The notes under the pieces were generated by a model. That model ran no database searches, was not told the DNA's origin, and was given only the letters and a program-made list of their open reading frames with translations. The translations under genes and the position numbers were made by a program. 64,000 nucleotides of DNA, from positions 124,001 through 188,000 of the forward strand of contig JAYKXP010000021.1 of the NCBI GenBank assembly GCA_037176845.1, read 5' to 3'. Shown here piece by piece: positions 42,816-56,617 of this stretch; within the stretch, counting starts at the first letter, position 1, and every line of letters begins with the position of its first letter. The stretch comes from Paramarasmius palmivorus (lineage: Eukaryota; Basidiomycota; Agaricomycetes; Agaricales; Marasmiaceae).

Positions 42816-45518
42816 ATGCATCGTCGCTTTTCATCCCTCGTTTCTTACAAGGGAAAGGCCCCGTCAGTCCCTGGACCTTCTTGGAACTCATACCCTACCG
42901 AGGCGAATATCGATAAGGAAGATCGTGATTCGGATGCATCTACTCTCGGGCGAGAGGAGGCACCAGCTGCGCCTTCTCTGAAGATCAAGAGGGTAGATCA
43001 TTACTATAGCAAGTGGTATAAGGAGTGGAGGTACCGAGTAAGCTTCCCCTTCCAACGGTTCTAAAGGGTCGGATGATGACTGTTGCATTGTCCAGAACAG
43101 TAGCTCAAAAGTCACCGCGGAGTCCATTCCGATCCTCAGTCGAGGCGCGAACGATCCGTGGAAGGATTTTAGTTTCATGTGAGTTATGGATCAGCGATTC
43201 TGATAATAGGGATTCTGATGCAGGTGTTTTTGCGACAGTTTTGTACGACGACTTGCCCAAGTTGAAGGGAAGGAACCAACCTTCAAGATCGTTATTAAGA
43301 GCGAGTACGTCTTGAAGGCGTGCAAAGATGTTATTGGTTCTTGGCCTGGCATCTCGTGGAATTCTGACCCTCTCGAAGTAAGCACTCTCTTCAGTGACGG
43401 TCATCCGCAGTGACTGACTCCGTGTCTTTCAGCTTGATCCAGAAATCTTCATGACTTTCCTCGATGAATTCACGGAATACCGTGACAAACTCGAAGCCAC
43501 TGTCAAGAGGACTGCCGTACAGAACCATGTCCTTTCTTCCGTCAACCTCCTGCTCTCGTTCCTGCATACCGACTACCAAGCCACGATCCGACTCATTAAC
43601 CAGCACAAGGCTCACCGTGAAACGACTTTCGACCACCTCTACGCCTTATTGGTACCCCGTTCCATTTTGGTTGCTCGTTGTGCCATCACGGGCCAGCCAC
43701 GTATGTTTAAATTGATGTCCTGGACACGAGCCATAGTGGACAATATCTCGAGCTACCAACTCATGTGTGAATCGGTTGACTTGGTGGACAACCAAACATC
43801 CGGTACCGTTGGCATCGGACGAGTTCAGGCGATGATTCTCATCAAATCTTTTCGAGGAACGATTCCCATTGAGGAGCTTGACGTATACCCGTTGAGGTAT
43901 CATGCTGAGCCCGAGAAGTTGAAGGATAGTGTCGTGAAAAGAGGAAAGAAATGGGTCGACTTGGTTGGTATACACCACAAGGAGTTTGACGGGATTGCGG
44001 CGTTCAAAAAAGATAACTGTGGGATTCTGAGACATACAGTGAAAGGGAGAATCATGGTTGACCGAGGTAAGCATCTCTAAGACTCGAAGATGCACTGTTC
44101 GAAGCTGATATCTGCTGTTCGGCAGTCAGCTTCAAGCGTTTCAACGCAAACTACCGGTTCCCTATCCCTGCCATGCAGCAGATCTCTGCCGATTCATCCG
44201 GCCCGCCTCTGCCTTTCCCTGTAGATGAGTGGGGCAACTTCCTACCCCCACCTCCAACGCCAATGCCACCGGGCATGTTAAGCCCAAATCTATATGGAAA
44301 TGGTATACTTTCCAGCTGCTTGTCGTCGTATTTATACTGATTTATCGTATTTGTTGTTGTAGGTGCCCTTGTGCAGAATCAAAACCCAGCCGATCCCAAC
44401 GGGCGTGCTGCGAAGCCAGAGTTCTCGGATGAAGAACTGCTCCTGACCTCAACAACTGTGTACGGCTTTAGCCTTTCCGACAAGCTATGGCGTGCGTCCT
44501 CATCTTCGTTGTTCAATTGTTCATCTACATCTCACCCCTATCTAATGCAGTGGAATTCGATGTTGAGAAGATCTCGGACGTCCAGTGGAACAGCGAAGCT
44601 TTCGCCAACCTCGTACTTCCAGATGGCAGGAAGCAACTGCTACAATCCCTTGTGGAAGCTCATCACATGGAACTTGGCTTTGACGATTTCATCAAGGGCA
44701 AAGGTCACGGCCTAGTCGTTAACCTCTTCGGGCCTCCCGGTGTTGGTATGTATTGTACGTTGCCTTGGTGCAATATTTCCTGACGGAAAACTCTAGGCAA
44801 AACATTCTCGGCCGAGGCTACAAGTGAACACGTCAAAAGACCCTTGTATCTCGTCGGAGCTGGCGATTTAGGCACAGAATCAGCTGCTCTCGATGCTGCG
44901 TTGGAGCGTGTGTTCGAGGTTGCGACGACATGGAAGGCTATTGTGCTAATTGACGAGGTATGTGTCATACAGTTAGCATGACGACAGACAGTGATACTCA
45001 ACCTTTATTCTACAGGCCGACGTCTTTTTGCAGCAACGCTCTCTACATGATTTGCGCCGAAATGCTATGGTTGCTGTTTTGTGAGCACTGATTCGATTTG
45101 ATTGGTCTTTTACCCGCTCTGATGTCGCTATCCCTTTCGTAGCCTTCGACATGTCGAGTATTATCGTGGAATTCTCTTCCTCACAACTAATCGGGTCAAG
45201 GCGTTCGACGAGGCGTTCCTCTCTCGAATCCATGTCGCTCTGCACTTCAGTGACCTACCTATTACTTCCAAAGTACAAATCTGGGAGGCATTCATCAAGA
45301 AACTTGGAGCTCTGGATGATATCACACCGGAGCAGATCCGGGTGTTGGCAGAGCGCAATATCAATGGGAGACAGATCAAAAACGCATCCAGGACGGCCCA
45401 GTCGCTCGCGATTGGAAAGGGAGAGAAGCTGTCGTTTAGGCACTTTAGCGAAACTTTGGATGCAATGGAAGAATTCACAAAGGAGTTTCAGAATGTGAAG
45501 ACGTCGACGTCAGAGTAA
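42816..45518 (+). CDS. AAA+ ATPase with DUF7025-type N-terminal region
   Basis: Start MHRRFSSLVSYKGKAP at 42816, about ten exons, stop TAA 45516-45518; roughly 740 residues. The N-terminal half (FKIVIKSEYVLKACKDVIG, then DLVDNQTSGTVGIGRVQAM and EELDVYPLRYH) matches what I know as the DUF7025 region found before AAA+ modules in agaricomycetes. A Pro-rich linker (LPPPPTPMPPG) leads to the AAA+ core. There the Walker A is GPPGVGKT, the Walker B is AIVLIDEAD, the sensor-1 region is FLTTNR, and the arginine-finger side is AFLSRIH. A small helical lid and an acidic tail follow. ATP-driven remodelling is the family activity; the target is unknown. Junctions checked are in frame. Confidence 0.82.
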
Positions 45519-47168
45519 TATTCCACACACCAGCTTAGACCCAATGTATCATTGCTGAACCTTTAGGTTTGGCTCTTTTGTGTAACTCGATATCTGGCCA
45601 AAATCCTAACATGTACAAATATGCTTATGTAAACATGACACGTCACCTCGTCCATCCAATACATACTGCTGCTCGTGCTTTTTTCAATTGAAATGCCCCT
45701 CGATCTCTCATGCCACCATTTCGTTCGATTTGCTCGCAATGTTACTCTTACCGTCACTATCGGCCCATGACTACAGCGTGATGAGGTGTGGCAAGGTCAT
45801 GACAGACCTGGAACAAATGTGTGTATCGACGCTTCTATTCTCTTAGCCACTGATCATTAATTCTGGTGAAGTGCATTGATACGCATCGTGTCATTCGAGG
45901 GATATAAAAAAATACTCGAATATAACTTGAATATCACCAGGGCCTCTCTATTCCTAGTCTCGTCTCTCGATGTGTGGCTCTTTCAACAAGGTCCTCTCGC
46001 CAACACACCCGCTGTGATGGTAACACCAAGTATTTTTACTCGCTCTGAACTGTCACAAGGGAGTAGCCAGAATAAAAGAACGCGGAAGCCATAATTCAAA
46101 CTACTTGTGCAAGATTTTGAGGATGCTTCGGTTTTCATAACGGTGATGGGGGACAGCGTCGTCTATTGTCCTCTGCCTTGACGCTTTAAACAAAGCATTA
46201 CCAAGGCCAAAGACGGTAATGCTCAACCTTCCTCATGTACCCCATTTACTAACATCGTTGCGACAGACGATTTTGGATTGTGTGGTAAAGTGACGAACAA
46301 CCCTAACACGGCAACCTTCATATATACGAGTACTTTATCATCAAGACTGTACGTGCTTTATTCCCGTATGAAGTTATCTCAAGCTGACCATCTTTATCTT
46401 ACAGTGCCGATGTACGACGGTCGTCAGGATCCATCGGCCGGCTACGAAGGCTTTCGACCCACCGAATCCTTGTGGTCGAAATTATCATCCATGCTGCGTT
46501 ATGAAGGGAAGATACCGACTGGTTCAATTCCTGGATTCGCCGTTTCCGGGCCGCGAAACCCTCCACATCGCACAGCATACTTTTACCTTTTGTTTGCTAT
46601 CGTTCTAGCAGAGCACGACGGTCGAACATGTAGCACCAACTTGTGTTCAAACATAGACTAGATGCTGCTTGATATACTCAATTGTACAACGAAAAGTAAT
46701 CAATATCATCACCGTTCATTGCTAATGTCCCCTTACAAACCTAAAGGTTCAGCACCCGCCTCGCAGAGGCCTTACCCACGTCATGTAGTTCGACAATAAG
46801 AACGTGATATTATAGACTAGTTCAAAAGATCTTTGAGTCCAAATAGCCGAGCTGTCTGGAGGTTAGGCTGCATGAAGAGTACATCCTTCGTTTAGTGAAC
46901 AACAAGAAACGCACCGCCAATCGCAAGGGTTGGATTACCCTGGAATTGCCTGAGAGCGCAAGATCATGCTGGCATGCGAGCCAATGTTGACGCTCCATCC
47001 ATGCTTTGAGGCAGGGGAGCCAACAGGAGTGGTCTGGCAAGGCCACAGTCGCAAGCATAATGCATGATTAGTGGGGTTGGGTTGTATTCCCTGTTTTGTT
47101 TTACATAAGAGCATGTAGACCCCAGAGCCATTTTATTGTACGCTACACTATCATACATTCATGTATAA
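45519..47168. other. Intergenic stretch with one doubtful ORF
   Basis: Plus ORF 46278-46661 (SAGYEGFRPTESLWSKL...) is open for 127 codons, but no domain or splice partner was found. Tail-to-tail region between the AAA+ and arylsulfotransferase-like genes. Confidence 0.35.
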
Positions 47169-49278
47169 TTAATGAGCCATCCACTGCAGCACCCAAATAA
47201 GGACAACGAAGACTCCAGGGGCACTGGTATGGGACGACAACATCAATGCACCAGACACAAAGACACTTCTCCCCAAAGGCTGATTGTTCCTATCAATGGC
47301 CCTCATCGCAAAATGGGAGTACCCATTATTCTTCGTTGATATCGTAATCGTGGTTTCAAATCCAGTTTTAGTTCGGTTGTAAAGGGAGACAGCTCCTGAT
47401 CCACTTCCGTCAGAGGCTCCCAAAAGCTCCCATTTATTGATTTCGGTGGCTCCGTTCCACGATGCGTGAACGCTGAGGAGAGCAGATGCACCCGTCACCA
47501 GTTGAATCGACGGCGTCGTGCTAGGATATCCCGTCCAGTTGTACCGCAATGTCCTATCTGCAGCACTGTCAGCGTAAACCTAGGTACATAGAGTGGCACC
47601 TACACCCTGAGACTTCGGTGTCTGTACCAAATTGTGCAGTCCAAAGCAAATCTCCTGTTGAAGTGTACTCTGCGAACCAAGGAATCGAGCCCCACCTGTT
47701 TCAAAGGTACCCATTTCAATTTTGGCATGAGAAGTCTCTTATCATACAAAACACATAGACGTACCCAACCAAGACGTCTCCATTTGGCTGTAGCTGCACA
47801 CTGCCCTGACTTTCAGAAACCGCGGGACTGAAGGGCACGTAATCTTGTGCTAAAGTCGCTGACATGGTCGAGAAGTTCAAGTCAATAAGCAACCCTCGTG
47901 CACTCTCCTCGTTGTAGAGGGCATACATTCCTCCATTGTCAAACAAGCTAGAATCATGACCTCGTTGGCGACAAAACCCAAACTCGTTAAAAGGAGGGAC
48001 TGACCTGAGCCTTCCAGCCGAGTCATTTAATGAAATCCATCGAGCATCATGCTGAAAACTGAATTCGGTTCCTGTTCCCATCGTAAACGAGGTGTTGCGG
48101 CCTCCAAGTCTCCATATGATGTTCCCGTTTGAGCCATCCAGGTAGTAAAGAGCACTACAATGCCGCGAGGATATCAAAAAGTTTCCGAAGTCGTCTTTCT
48201 CGATCGAGTTGATGTGCTATGAAGTGGGCGATAAGCACTTATACTAGAATTGACTAGACGGGGAGATAAAGACGCACAAAATAGTCCCAAGCGTTGCTCG
48301 TATCTGTACCATAATTGGCAACCGGATAATAACAGTCACTGGGGTCAACGTGGTCGAGAGATTTCCAGGTGAATAAAGCCTTTCCTGGGCGAACGCAACA
48401 GGTTAGTATATCCATCGTGGAGGATCAATAGGAACTAACCACTGCTTATATTGAGCTCCTGCATAACAGAGTCTCTAATCCATCCTGATGATGGCCCTCC
48501 ATGACGGCTGAGATCTAATGACTTGGTTTCATACGCGGGAAGTAGTGCCGTATTGTTGGTGGTGATACCCGTCTGATCGTGTCAGGGGTTAGCATTATGA
48601 TAGTGCACTGGAAAATTTGCTCACTTCATGGAAATCGGCTAATGTGTGCCCAAGCTCACCTTCGAGATCGGTTGTGCTGATGATGCAGTAGGTCAGTTTC
48701 ATCCTCTAGGCATGAGAAGAAAAGAACGCGTACTAGTTGGCAACCACCTCGTAGTGCTGATTCAGCAAAACATGGTATCCAATACCAATACCCTCTCCAG
48801 TCCAGTCGCCCTGCCACATCGATATGTGAGGTTCACCCATGTACGTTACGACCTGGAACGCCATTGCTTCGCCATGTTCATTCCCATTCCAAACCATAGT
48901 CCCATCTTGGTCATAGATGACTGCACCGTACTGAGTGATTCCCGTTCCTAGTTCCAAAATTAAGTACACAAACAAAGGTACGCCGGAAAGATAATGTACC
49001 TCGCGGAGCCGTGAACAAGTACCCTGGTGTTACTCTCCGAGTGCGGTTTCGTGGGATAACAAAGTTCCATGCTGCACTGAATAGAACGTGAGAAGAGGAA
49101 GAGTGCGGAGGCAGAATATGACATACGGAGTGTAATCGCTAGAAAAATAACTCTGAAAGGGCGCAATACCTAAAACACCTGCCGTGTACTCGTTGCTTTC
49201 GAACAGAACAGAATCTGCTGCTACCAGACGGCTGAGGGACGCTAGCGCGAGAGACCACGTCCATATGAAGTTTGCCAT
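47169..49278 (-). CDS. Arylsulfotransferase (ASST)-like secreted protein
   Basis: Start MANFIWTWSLALASLSRLVAA (signal peptide) at 49278, several exons, stop at 47169. Beta-propeller-type motifs of the ASST-like family are seen: GTGITQYGAVIYDQDGTMVW, PHISMWQGDW, then YLDGSNGNIIWRLGG and FSFQHDARWIS, the conserved W-R-L-G-G ... Q-H-D-A-R core. A C-terminal hydrophobic stretch (GVFVVLIWVLQW) suggests a membrane or GPI anchor. Bacterial relatives move sulfate between phenols. The fungal proteins are numerous and mostly uncharacterised, so the reaction is inferred by family only. Confidence 0.75.
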
Positions 49279-50401
49279 GATGCTCGAGACAGCAGAGTAT
49301 GACTGTCAGATGTCTGCTATTACCAAGCGTGGTATGGGAGAGAACAAAACCCGTCAGTCAGAGCCCTGATATACTTGCAAGAAAAGTTTAAGTATTACCG
49401 AACAGATAGCTTCATCAGTGTAAACCATCATGCCGAAAATATATTCGCTCCAACATTCCCTTGCTGCGGACGGCAATCAGTTGTGTATCAGTGCCAGTGT
49501 TCTCCGATACGTAGGACGTTCAGGTACTTATATTTACGCCCATGACGATGAATCGGAGTAGCAGTGCGAACGACCGAACATCGCGTACTGTCCTGTGGTA
49601 AAAATATAGGTGGATTCGTTTACAAATGAGATCGTTGAGGCCTCACCGAGCCTATCGGGAATTTGAGGGTTTTGGCGCGTTCAGTCTCGGCATGGCAAGG
49701 AAATATATGTTCCAGGTTTCAGATCTGAGGTTGGCATCAACATTTTTGCATTGATAAGATGGAGAGGTATCGGTACCTGTTACATTCAAGACTGTCTCTG
49801 AACTGCAGCTAGCTCTGTAGTATCTGTGTCGTTCAAGTTGGTTTGTTCTCGTTGTGACTCTGAAAGCCTAAGAACCATTGGTGTTAATTATAGCATAATT
49901 TCTGGCGGTCGAACACAAGCTTCGTGTGGGATATACAACCTTGATAAGTATCAATAGATCCGATATTGCTGTACACGTACCACCTCTAGACGAAGGAAAT
50001 GTCCAAGTCCTGTCATATTGATTCCATATGTCTTTCCGAGCTTTACTAAATCAACACTCGCATCGGATCCTACGAGACGTGTGATTAAGCGGACGTTGCG
50101 GTCTTTCTGGGAGACTGATAGTTATTGAGTACGAGAGATGCTGGTTTATGAGAAAGAAAGCGTGGTCGAAAGGGAAAATTCGACCATTGACTCGTTGATG
50201 GTAGTGGTCAACAGGCAACGCGAGCACGAGCACATTTTCACACGCAGTCTCATTTGCCGCAAGCCGACTCACTCACAAAGACTTAGTTCGTTCAACGTTC
50301 AACTATGCAATTGTCGCCCTAAAATACACCCTATCCCAACGAGGAAACATTACAGGAAGTGGAATCGTAGATCGTAATTACTCTGTATCGACCATCAATC
50401 A
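49279..50401. other. Intergenic stretch
   Basis: No gene recognised. Presumably the promoter of the ASST-like gene and the 3' region of OPT copy 2. Confidence 0.4.
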
Positions 50402-53400
50402 TCAATCCTCCAGGCGCAAGCAATAGTCAGGGTTGCCTTTCGGGTTCTGATAATGACAATGAGTGTCCCTTACACCCTCGAAGGAGGAATAGAACTTACC
50501 AACGCCCAGTGTGGGAATGGTCGCTCCACGCCGCTCGCACCTCCGACAGCGAATGTCCAGATGAATATCATGATCTATTATTCGAAATCGGTCACTACTG
50601 CAGATGGTTCCTCTCGGAGTGGAGACACTTACCGAAGTTCCACCATCTAGAGCAGCGCTCATCAAAAAGCTATAACCGCTGTCAGAATATGCATCAGAAC
50701 GACTAGTACCACTTAGGCTCACTTGTATTTACGGAACCAAGTAGCGCGGTATCTGAACGTCATATATGAACGTTTGAGTGGATTATCAAAGATAAGACAC
50801 TCACTTTCGCAAGTAGTATTGAGAGAAGACAGCCAACATGAATGTGGAGAAGATACTCGAGTTGATACCAACGGCGAGGTATCCAAGCTCGGCTGTAAGA
50901 CGACGATTATGAGTTTCCAATGTCGTAGTCGGAGCAGCATACGCACCAACTAGAATCGGAGTGAAGACAAGATTGAATCCAACTTTGGGAAACTTCTTGT
51001 GAAGTAACCAGAATGGTATGGGGAAACCGAGACCAGCGAGTAACATGTATGGCACAAACTACAAAGCGAAGATCAGCGAAACATCTTCCGTTCGGGGCGA
51101 GTTCACATACGCCATATCGCGTTCCCGTTGCATACAGCGGTTTACCCAGCGCACCCCACGCAACCGCCGCGCTGTTGAAGGATTGAACTTGCTGGCCAGA
51201 CCAGACATTCTATCACGTGACAGGATAAGCCACCTTCAACTAATGGAATTGTTGAGCACTCACCGATCCTTGAACTGCTTTGAGAATCTCTCTGTGCGTT
51301 GGAACAATGCTGGCCATGATTACGTAGTTTAAGATACCTTCAAATAGAAAAGGTGAGGAGCCTCTAGGTGAATGACATCGAGAAACGCACCTCCAACGAT
51401 TGTTCCAACCATTTGCATCGTAAAAGTGACTCGCGGTGGTAACTTGGTGTATTGACCCTACAGCAATCTCGTCAGCGTAAGACATATGGAAGTGTGGACT
51501 GCGCCCACAATCTTCAAGTCCTGCATCAGCTTGTATGATTGTATGACAGGGTTGTATCCGTAGGCAGAGAAGTACATATTGGCGACAGGCTTTCCCGGGA
51601 CAACTGCACCACCAACCATCTAAGAACTTTATTTCAACGTTACGATGCATTTTAGACCGAGATCGTCGTACCTGAATCATAACTTCAACACTGGGTGCGT
51701 ATCCGACGGTAGCATTCAGCTAGGGCATTGTTTACCATCGTTTATTCAGCGAATCAACAGGAGATACTCACTGTACCAATGACAGGTACAAAGATCCAGG
51801 CGAAAATTAGGGCCACAATCAACGCCCATGCAGGCAGGCCGGAAGAGGCGGCGTATGAAGTTCCGATTCCAATACCAGCGCAGACGACAAAAAGACCAAG
51901 ATAGATCCAATGGTTGACTTCTTTATAGATCTAAAACAAGGCCGTCAAAACTGAGCTGGTCACGGAAAGAGTCAGGATGTATACCTTCATCTTCAAGAAG
52001 TGGGGGTCAGTGCATTCCTAGATATCACACAGTTTAAGCATATCCTGTCGGTAGAAGGGGGTATATCTTACAGAGCGGTCCCTGAGGATAGACCACATTG
52101 TAGGTCCATGCCAGATTAGGAAGTGCTATAAAACCAGTCAGCCGTCGTGAACTCGTTTCCGGTGGTGAAACCCACGGTAATGGCAGCTAGGCATACTCAG
52201 TCAGCATTAGCGGAGTTGTTTCTGGCCACGGCACTCACCTCCAATATACATCGTTCGACTAATCTTGAAAAGTAGCTGCGAAGCAGCATACCAGGGGAGG
52301 CCCTGCATCCAATGGAATCAGATAGTAGCTAATGCCAAGGCTAGACCAAACGTACCACTTTCTCCAGCTTCTCATAATCGAGTTCAAGCTTGTCATTCAA
52401 GATCGCGAGCTGGTCGTATTCAGTACCTAATAGAAAGCCGCATCAGGATACGTAAAGTAAAGCGTTTCTCAAGGTGCTTACCATTCTCGAAGAACAGCAA
52501 TTGAGTCAAGAAGGGGAAGTTCTGAGCGTTCCAGGTGTTCGCAGCATAGGTAGCGCAGAATGCAATCCTACACGTAAATGAGATCAGTAACCACACATTC
52601 AAACCTCCAGAGGTCTACTTACATACAGACCGCGCATCCGGCGTACAAAGAAAGCTGCGTCGAAAGAGGAGTGAACAAAGCTCCCAAGGAGCCGCCACCC
52701 GAACCAACGTAGGCCCAGTCCAGACATATCTGATGATGAGCTCGAGTGAGCGCTTCTCGCGAGAAGTTCTGTCTACTTACGGAGAAGGTGCCTAGGCCTT
52801 CATTACCAGCGGCACCACCGAATACCCTAGTGAACCATGCACTCTTTTGGTTTGCTAAACAGAAGATGCTGATACCGGTGAGAGTTCTAGTATCCGTCTT
52901 GAGTGAAGGTCTCGCTTCCTGGGGTCCTATTTGTCCACTTACGGTGCAATATATTCCTAAATCCGCAGTATGAGACCCCATGATACCCAAAATGACATGA
53001 CATGACTTACGGGGAACCACTCCCAGATGAAGATGGCAATGAACACGATCCAGAAGAATCTTAGACGCTTCTTTTGTCCGATAGCTTCGTGACCTCTATG
53101 GAGAGCATCAAAAAGCTGCACAGTGGGTATGACTTGCGGATAGACGGCGAAGGTAGGGTAGACGAGCCATTTGCGTAGGATACCTAGACGCAAGTGGGGT
53201 AAAAGATCAATCCAATCAATTGCTGCAGGGAGACACTCACCGGCCATACCATAACCGATTAGTTGTGTGGCAATCAAGCTGTAAAAGCCATCAAGGTTAG
53301 GATCATTAGCGGAGTACTCTGCATATGGAGGACGCAACATTACTTACGTGAAGATACCAACGCCAGCATTCGGTCGCACATTATAGTACAAGTCTTGAGC

Positions 53401-54286
53401 TGCGAAGACACTAATCGCTTTAGCTGACAGCGACGCCGTGGAAGCCATGATCGTGATTGCGACATGCTCCTTGAGGTCTACGAAAAATTTCAGAGGATTG
53501 TCAACTATGGCGCAAGAGATAAACCCACTGAAGGGACCAGGATTGAAGAACCGCCAAAACTTGGTATCCGGTGTCCGAAACCTGGCAGACGAGCTTGGAC
53601 CAGGTAAAACTTCCTCTAATGCCTAATATCTGTGTTAAGCAGGTGGAAACGAATAGGCCCAAATGACCAAAGCCTACCCTTCCAAGAATCCATGAAATGA
53701 TCTATCAAGTCTCATCAGCATGTGGACATTCCTGTCAGAAATGGGACCAACCTGAATGAATAGAACGCTGACGTCGATCTGTAGCACGTGTCAGGAGGCG
53801 GAAAACGTTAGTTCGGGAATTTTGCGTACCGTTTGTGGGCGGAAGTACTAGCGATCTGACGTGAGCGAGGACATGAGTGTGAAAGAGATAAGACCCACGA
53901 AGATTTGCCCCAGGACAGCACCGAAACATGACAGGCCAAGACCCAAGAACCATAACCTGAAAGTGAAGATCGGTAGTGTGGGGTCATCTTCGAGAGAGAC
54001 CAGACGAGTTGCGTAGTCAGCGTCGGACACTAACATAACGGTGAGCTCATGGTCTAGAGAGCGAGTAGTCGAACATACCAATAGGTCTCTCCTTGCCATC
54101 TTCTCCAAGGTCGATAAGACGCACATCAGCGTAGACTTCCTCGACTTCCTCGCCCAGACCCAAGGCACCAGTTGGAGGGACTTTTTCATCACTGAAAGAG
54201 TCTGAGTGTCTTGGCTCCTTGGCAGCATCCTTTTCATCATACACCGGAGGCTTGGCCTCGCTTTGAAGCGTCGGTAGTGTCGCCAT
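50402..54286 (-). CDS. OPT-family oligopeptide transporter (copy 2)
   Basis: Start MATLPTLQSEAKPPVYDEKD at 54286, many short exons, stop at 50402. The order of conserved segments is the same as in copy 1: RLIDLGEDGKERPIG, SLEDDPTLP, GLGLSCFGAVLGQIFV, YPTFAVYPQVIPTVQLFDALH, NQKSAWFTRVFGG, AYVGSGGGSLGALFTPLSTQ, PVIGTLNATVGYAP, PGKPVANMYFSAYGYNP, and GASGVERPFPHWALNPKGNPDYCLRLED at the end. The predicted role is proton-coupled peptide uptake. The exon plan matches copy 1, but introns and the N-terminal ~60 residues differ. The frame was intact at every junction checked. Confidence 0.9.
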
Positions 54287-56617
54287 AGCGTATTCAGAAA
54301 ATACGTTGGGCACGAAGCGAAAAGTCGGTCGAGCGACACAGCTAGAGGCCAACGAGACGGGCTTCAAAGAAGCTCAGAAGAGCTGGTATGCCTTTTAAGT
54401 GGTAAACATAATTGAATCGCCCCAATTCGTCCGTGTGGAGACGAGATCCCGGGATAACGTCTAGCCACATGTTCCTCGCTGATAAGGATTGAGGGGTTTT
54501 TCGTTTCCATTCCCGTCGAAGATAAGCAGCGAAATGCAAATTCTAAGGCTTTTCCTATCGTTACCAGTGAATTTCAACATCAAACATCAATTTTGAATCG
54601 TCGAAAAGTCGAACACAGGACGTACGAGGTGCATTGGCTGAGGTGTGAACCGGCTGGATCCCATGAATTGCGCCATTGACCATGAATGATAGATCAACAG
54701 AACTTTGGCTTGGCGCGTGTGACCACTCCTCACTCTCCTATTCCATGAGACCATCATACGAACTCATACGAATCCCTCGGTCTAGCATCAGGTACGGATA
54801 CCGATCCAGGGCGGTTGTTGATCTAGCCTTTCCCAATACAGTTGGCGGTTCGGCCAAAGAATTTTGCCAATGCGTTAATTCCACCGAAAGTTTTCACGAG
54901 CCGCGAAGTAAAAACCTGTCCTCTATGGGCAAAGATGTAGTGACACAGATGAGATTGGAGCTGCTGAAACTCAACTCGAACATCGTGGAAGAGAGGAAGA
55001 AAGACGTTTTGATTACGCAAACTCTTTAGCCGTCACTGTGTGAATTCTTCCGCATTTTCCCCGCGCGGCATCTCTCGAATCCCAGCGAGTCTGACTCTGA
55101 AGCTGGAGAAACTCTGCTTTGACCTCTTGTCTTTGCTTAGCATTCTCGGTCAAGAAAAGGTACGACGAGGCCAAAATGTCTATTTGAGTTTCTTGGAATC
55201 TTCTTTGACAAGAACCTACTTACGGCGTCACTACACGACCATTTCTCCGACCTTCCGATTTGCTTATCAGCAGCGATGGTTCCCTGCTGAAATCGTAAAT
55301 TGTTAGAACACTTGTTGCCCTTTGTTGCCCTATCTTTTCGGCGGGATTGCTGTTCAAATGGTCTAAATTCCTCCCTTGATGACCGCCAGAGACAATTACT
55401 AGTACGACCAGGTGCGACCCTACAACTAGACCGCATGCATCGACTCATCAAATCGTTTAAACACCGCTGTGCCTTGTCGAAATGGAGCACAATGAGCGCA
55501 CATGGGATCATAACAGCCTCTCTGTCCGTAGTCGATAACATCAAGACCATTGAGAATGGCGTAATGGCATCTCTTCAGCAAGGAACAAACCCATGAATCT
55601 TTGAATTCCTGTGTATTTTTAGATGGACCTAGAAGCTTCAATGAATTGCTTGAAATGCTCACCAAAGACTCCCGACGGTACCCTTTGTTGGTACCCTTCT
55701 GTCCGAGATTTTGTAGGACAACTGCGGGAGGAATCTATTTATTGGGACCCTATCACGCCAGTATTGAGGATTCGGGAATCACTATGGCTAGCAACGCCAT
55801 CGCCAAGACAGCTTATACCAGGCTACCACCATGAAAATGAATCTGAGTGGTCAGCCTGCCTTGGACCACGCGCAAGATCTTGCATTATGATGAGTCCCGC
55901 AGCGGCATAGCAACTCATGAGCTGCTTGAGCATATGGCAATTCAACGCCCATCGCCGGAAGATACGGGGATACCAAAGCAAGTGCTCACCCATTGATTTC
56001 TGTACCCGCAAACGATGTCTTTTCAAATCCTCCCGAGACAACCTGGAAATAGCCATAGCAGGAATATACATTTGCTCTGACTCCCGACCACTGAACAAAA
56101 TGGACAGAACCTAGACAAAGAACGAGATCAATTGGCGGGAACCGTATCTTCTCAAAGTTGGCGCCAGGTGGCCGCCGTTTCCGACAAAGAGCCTGAGACC
56201 GTATCTGAACGGAATGAAAAACGGGGATACTTTCTGAATAGTGATGAAAGGAGAGTTTGACATGATTAATGGCGTCGTTTTTTTACTTCTGAGACGTCGA
56301 CACCACCATGATCCAAGTTTATATAAGCCCAAGTCGGAGCGTCGAAGTGACTCGAAGAGTTACGGCTGAATAGGTGCCACTGGCAGGATTGCGGGTATAC
56401 GCGAACCAAACGCGAACACGAAAGTTGATCATTCGTGAACAATCGTTTGCTGCAGCTTTACCTACAGAATAGGCCAGACACTGTAGGGGACGTAAGTAAT
56501 TTACCGCGCGGTCGTGATGGAGGTAAGTAGGGAGAGATACGTCACCGGTAATAAGAACCTCCATCAAACTGTAACGCCGCGTGACCTGTGACACCTCGTG
56601 CCTTCTCTTCTCCCGCC
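54287..56617. other. 2.3-kb stretch without an assignable gene
   Basis: ORFs of 60-137 codons occur on both strands (54676-55029, 55137-55550, 55623-55910, 55823-56098), but none shows a domain, signal peptide or splice structure that I trust. A TATATAAGC-type box lies near 56325. Confidence 0.35.

Noticed and set aside
43646..44095. 149-codon antisense ORF in the AAA+ gene
   Set aside because: The sense frame carries conserved family motifs; the antisense frame has none.
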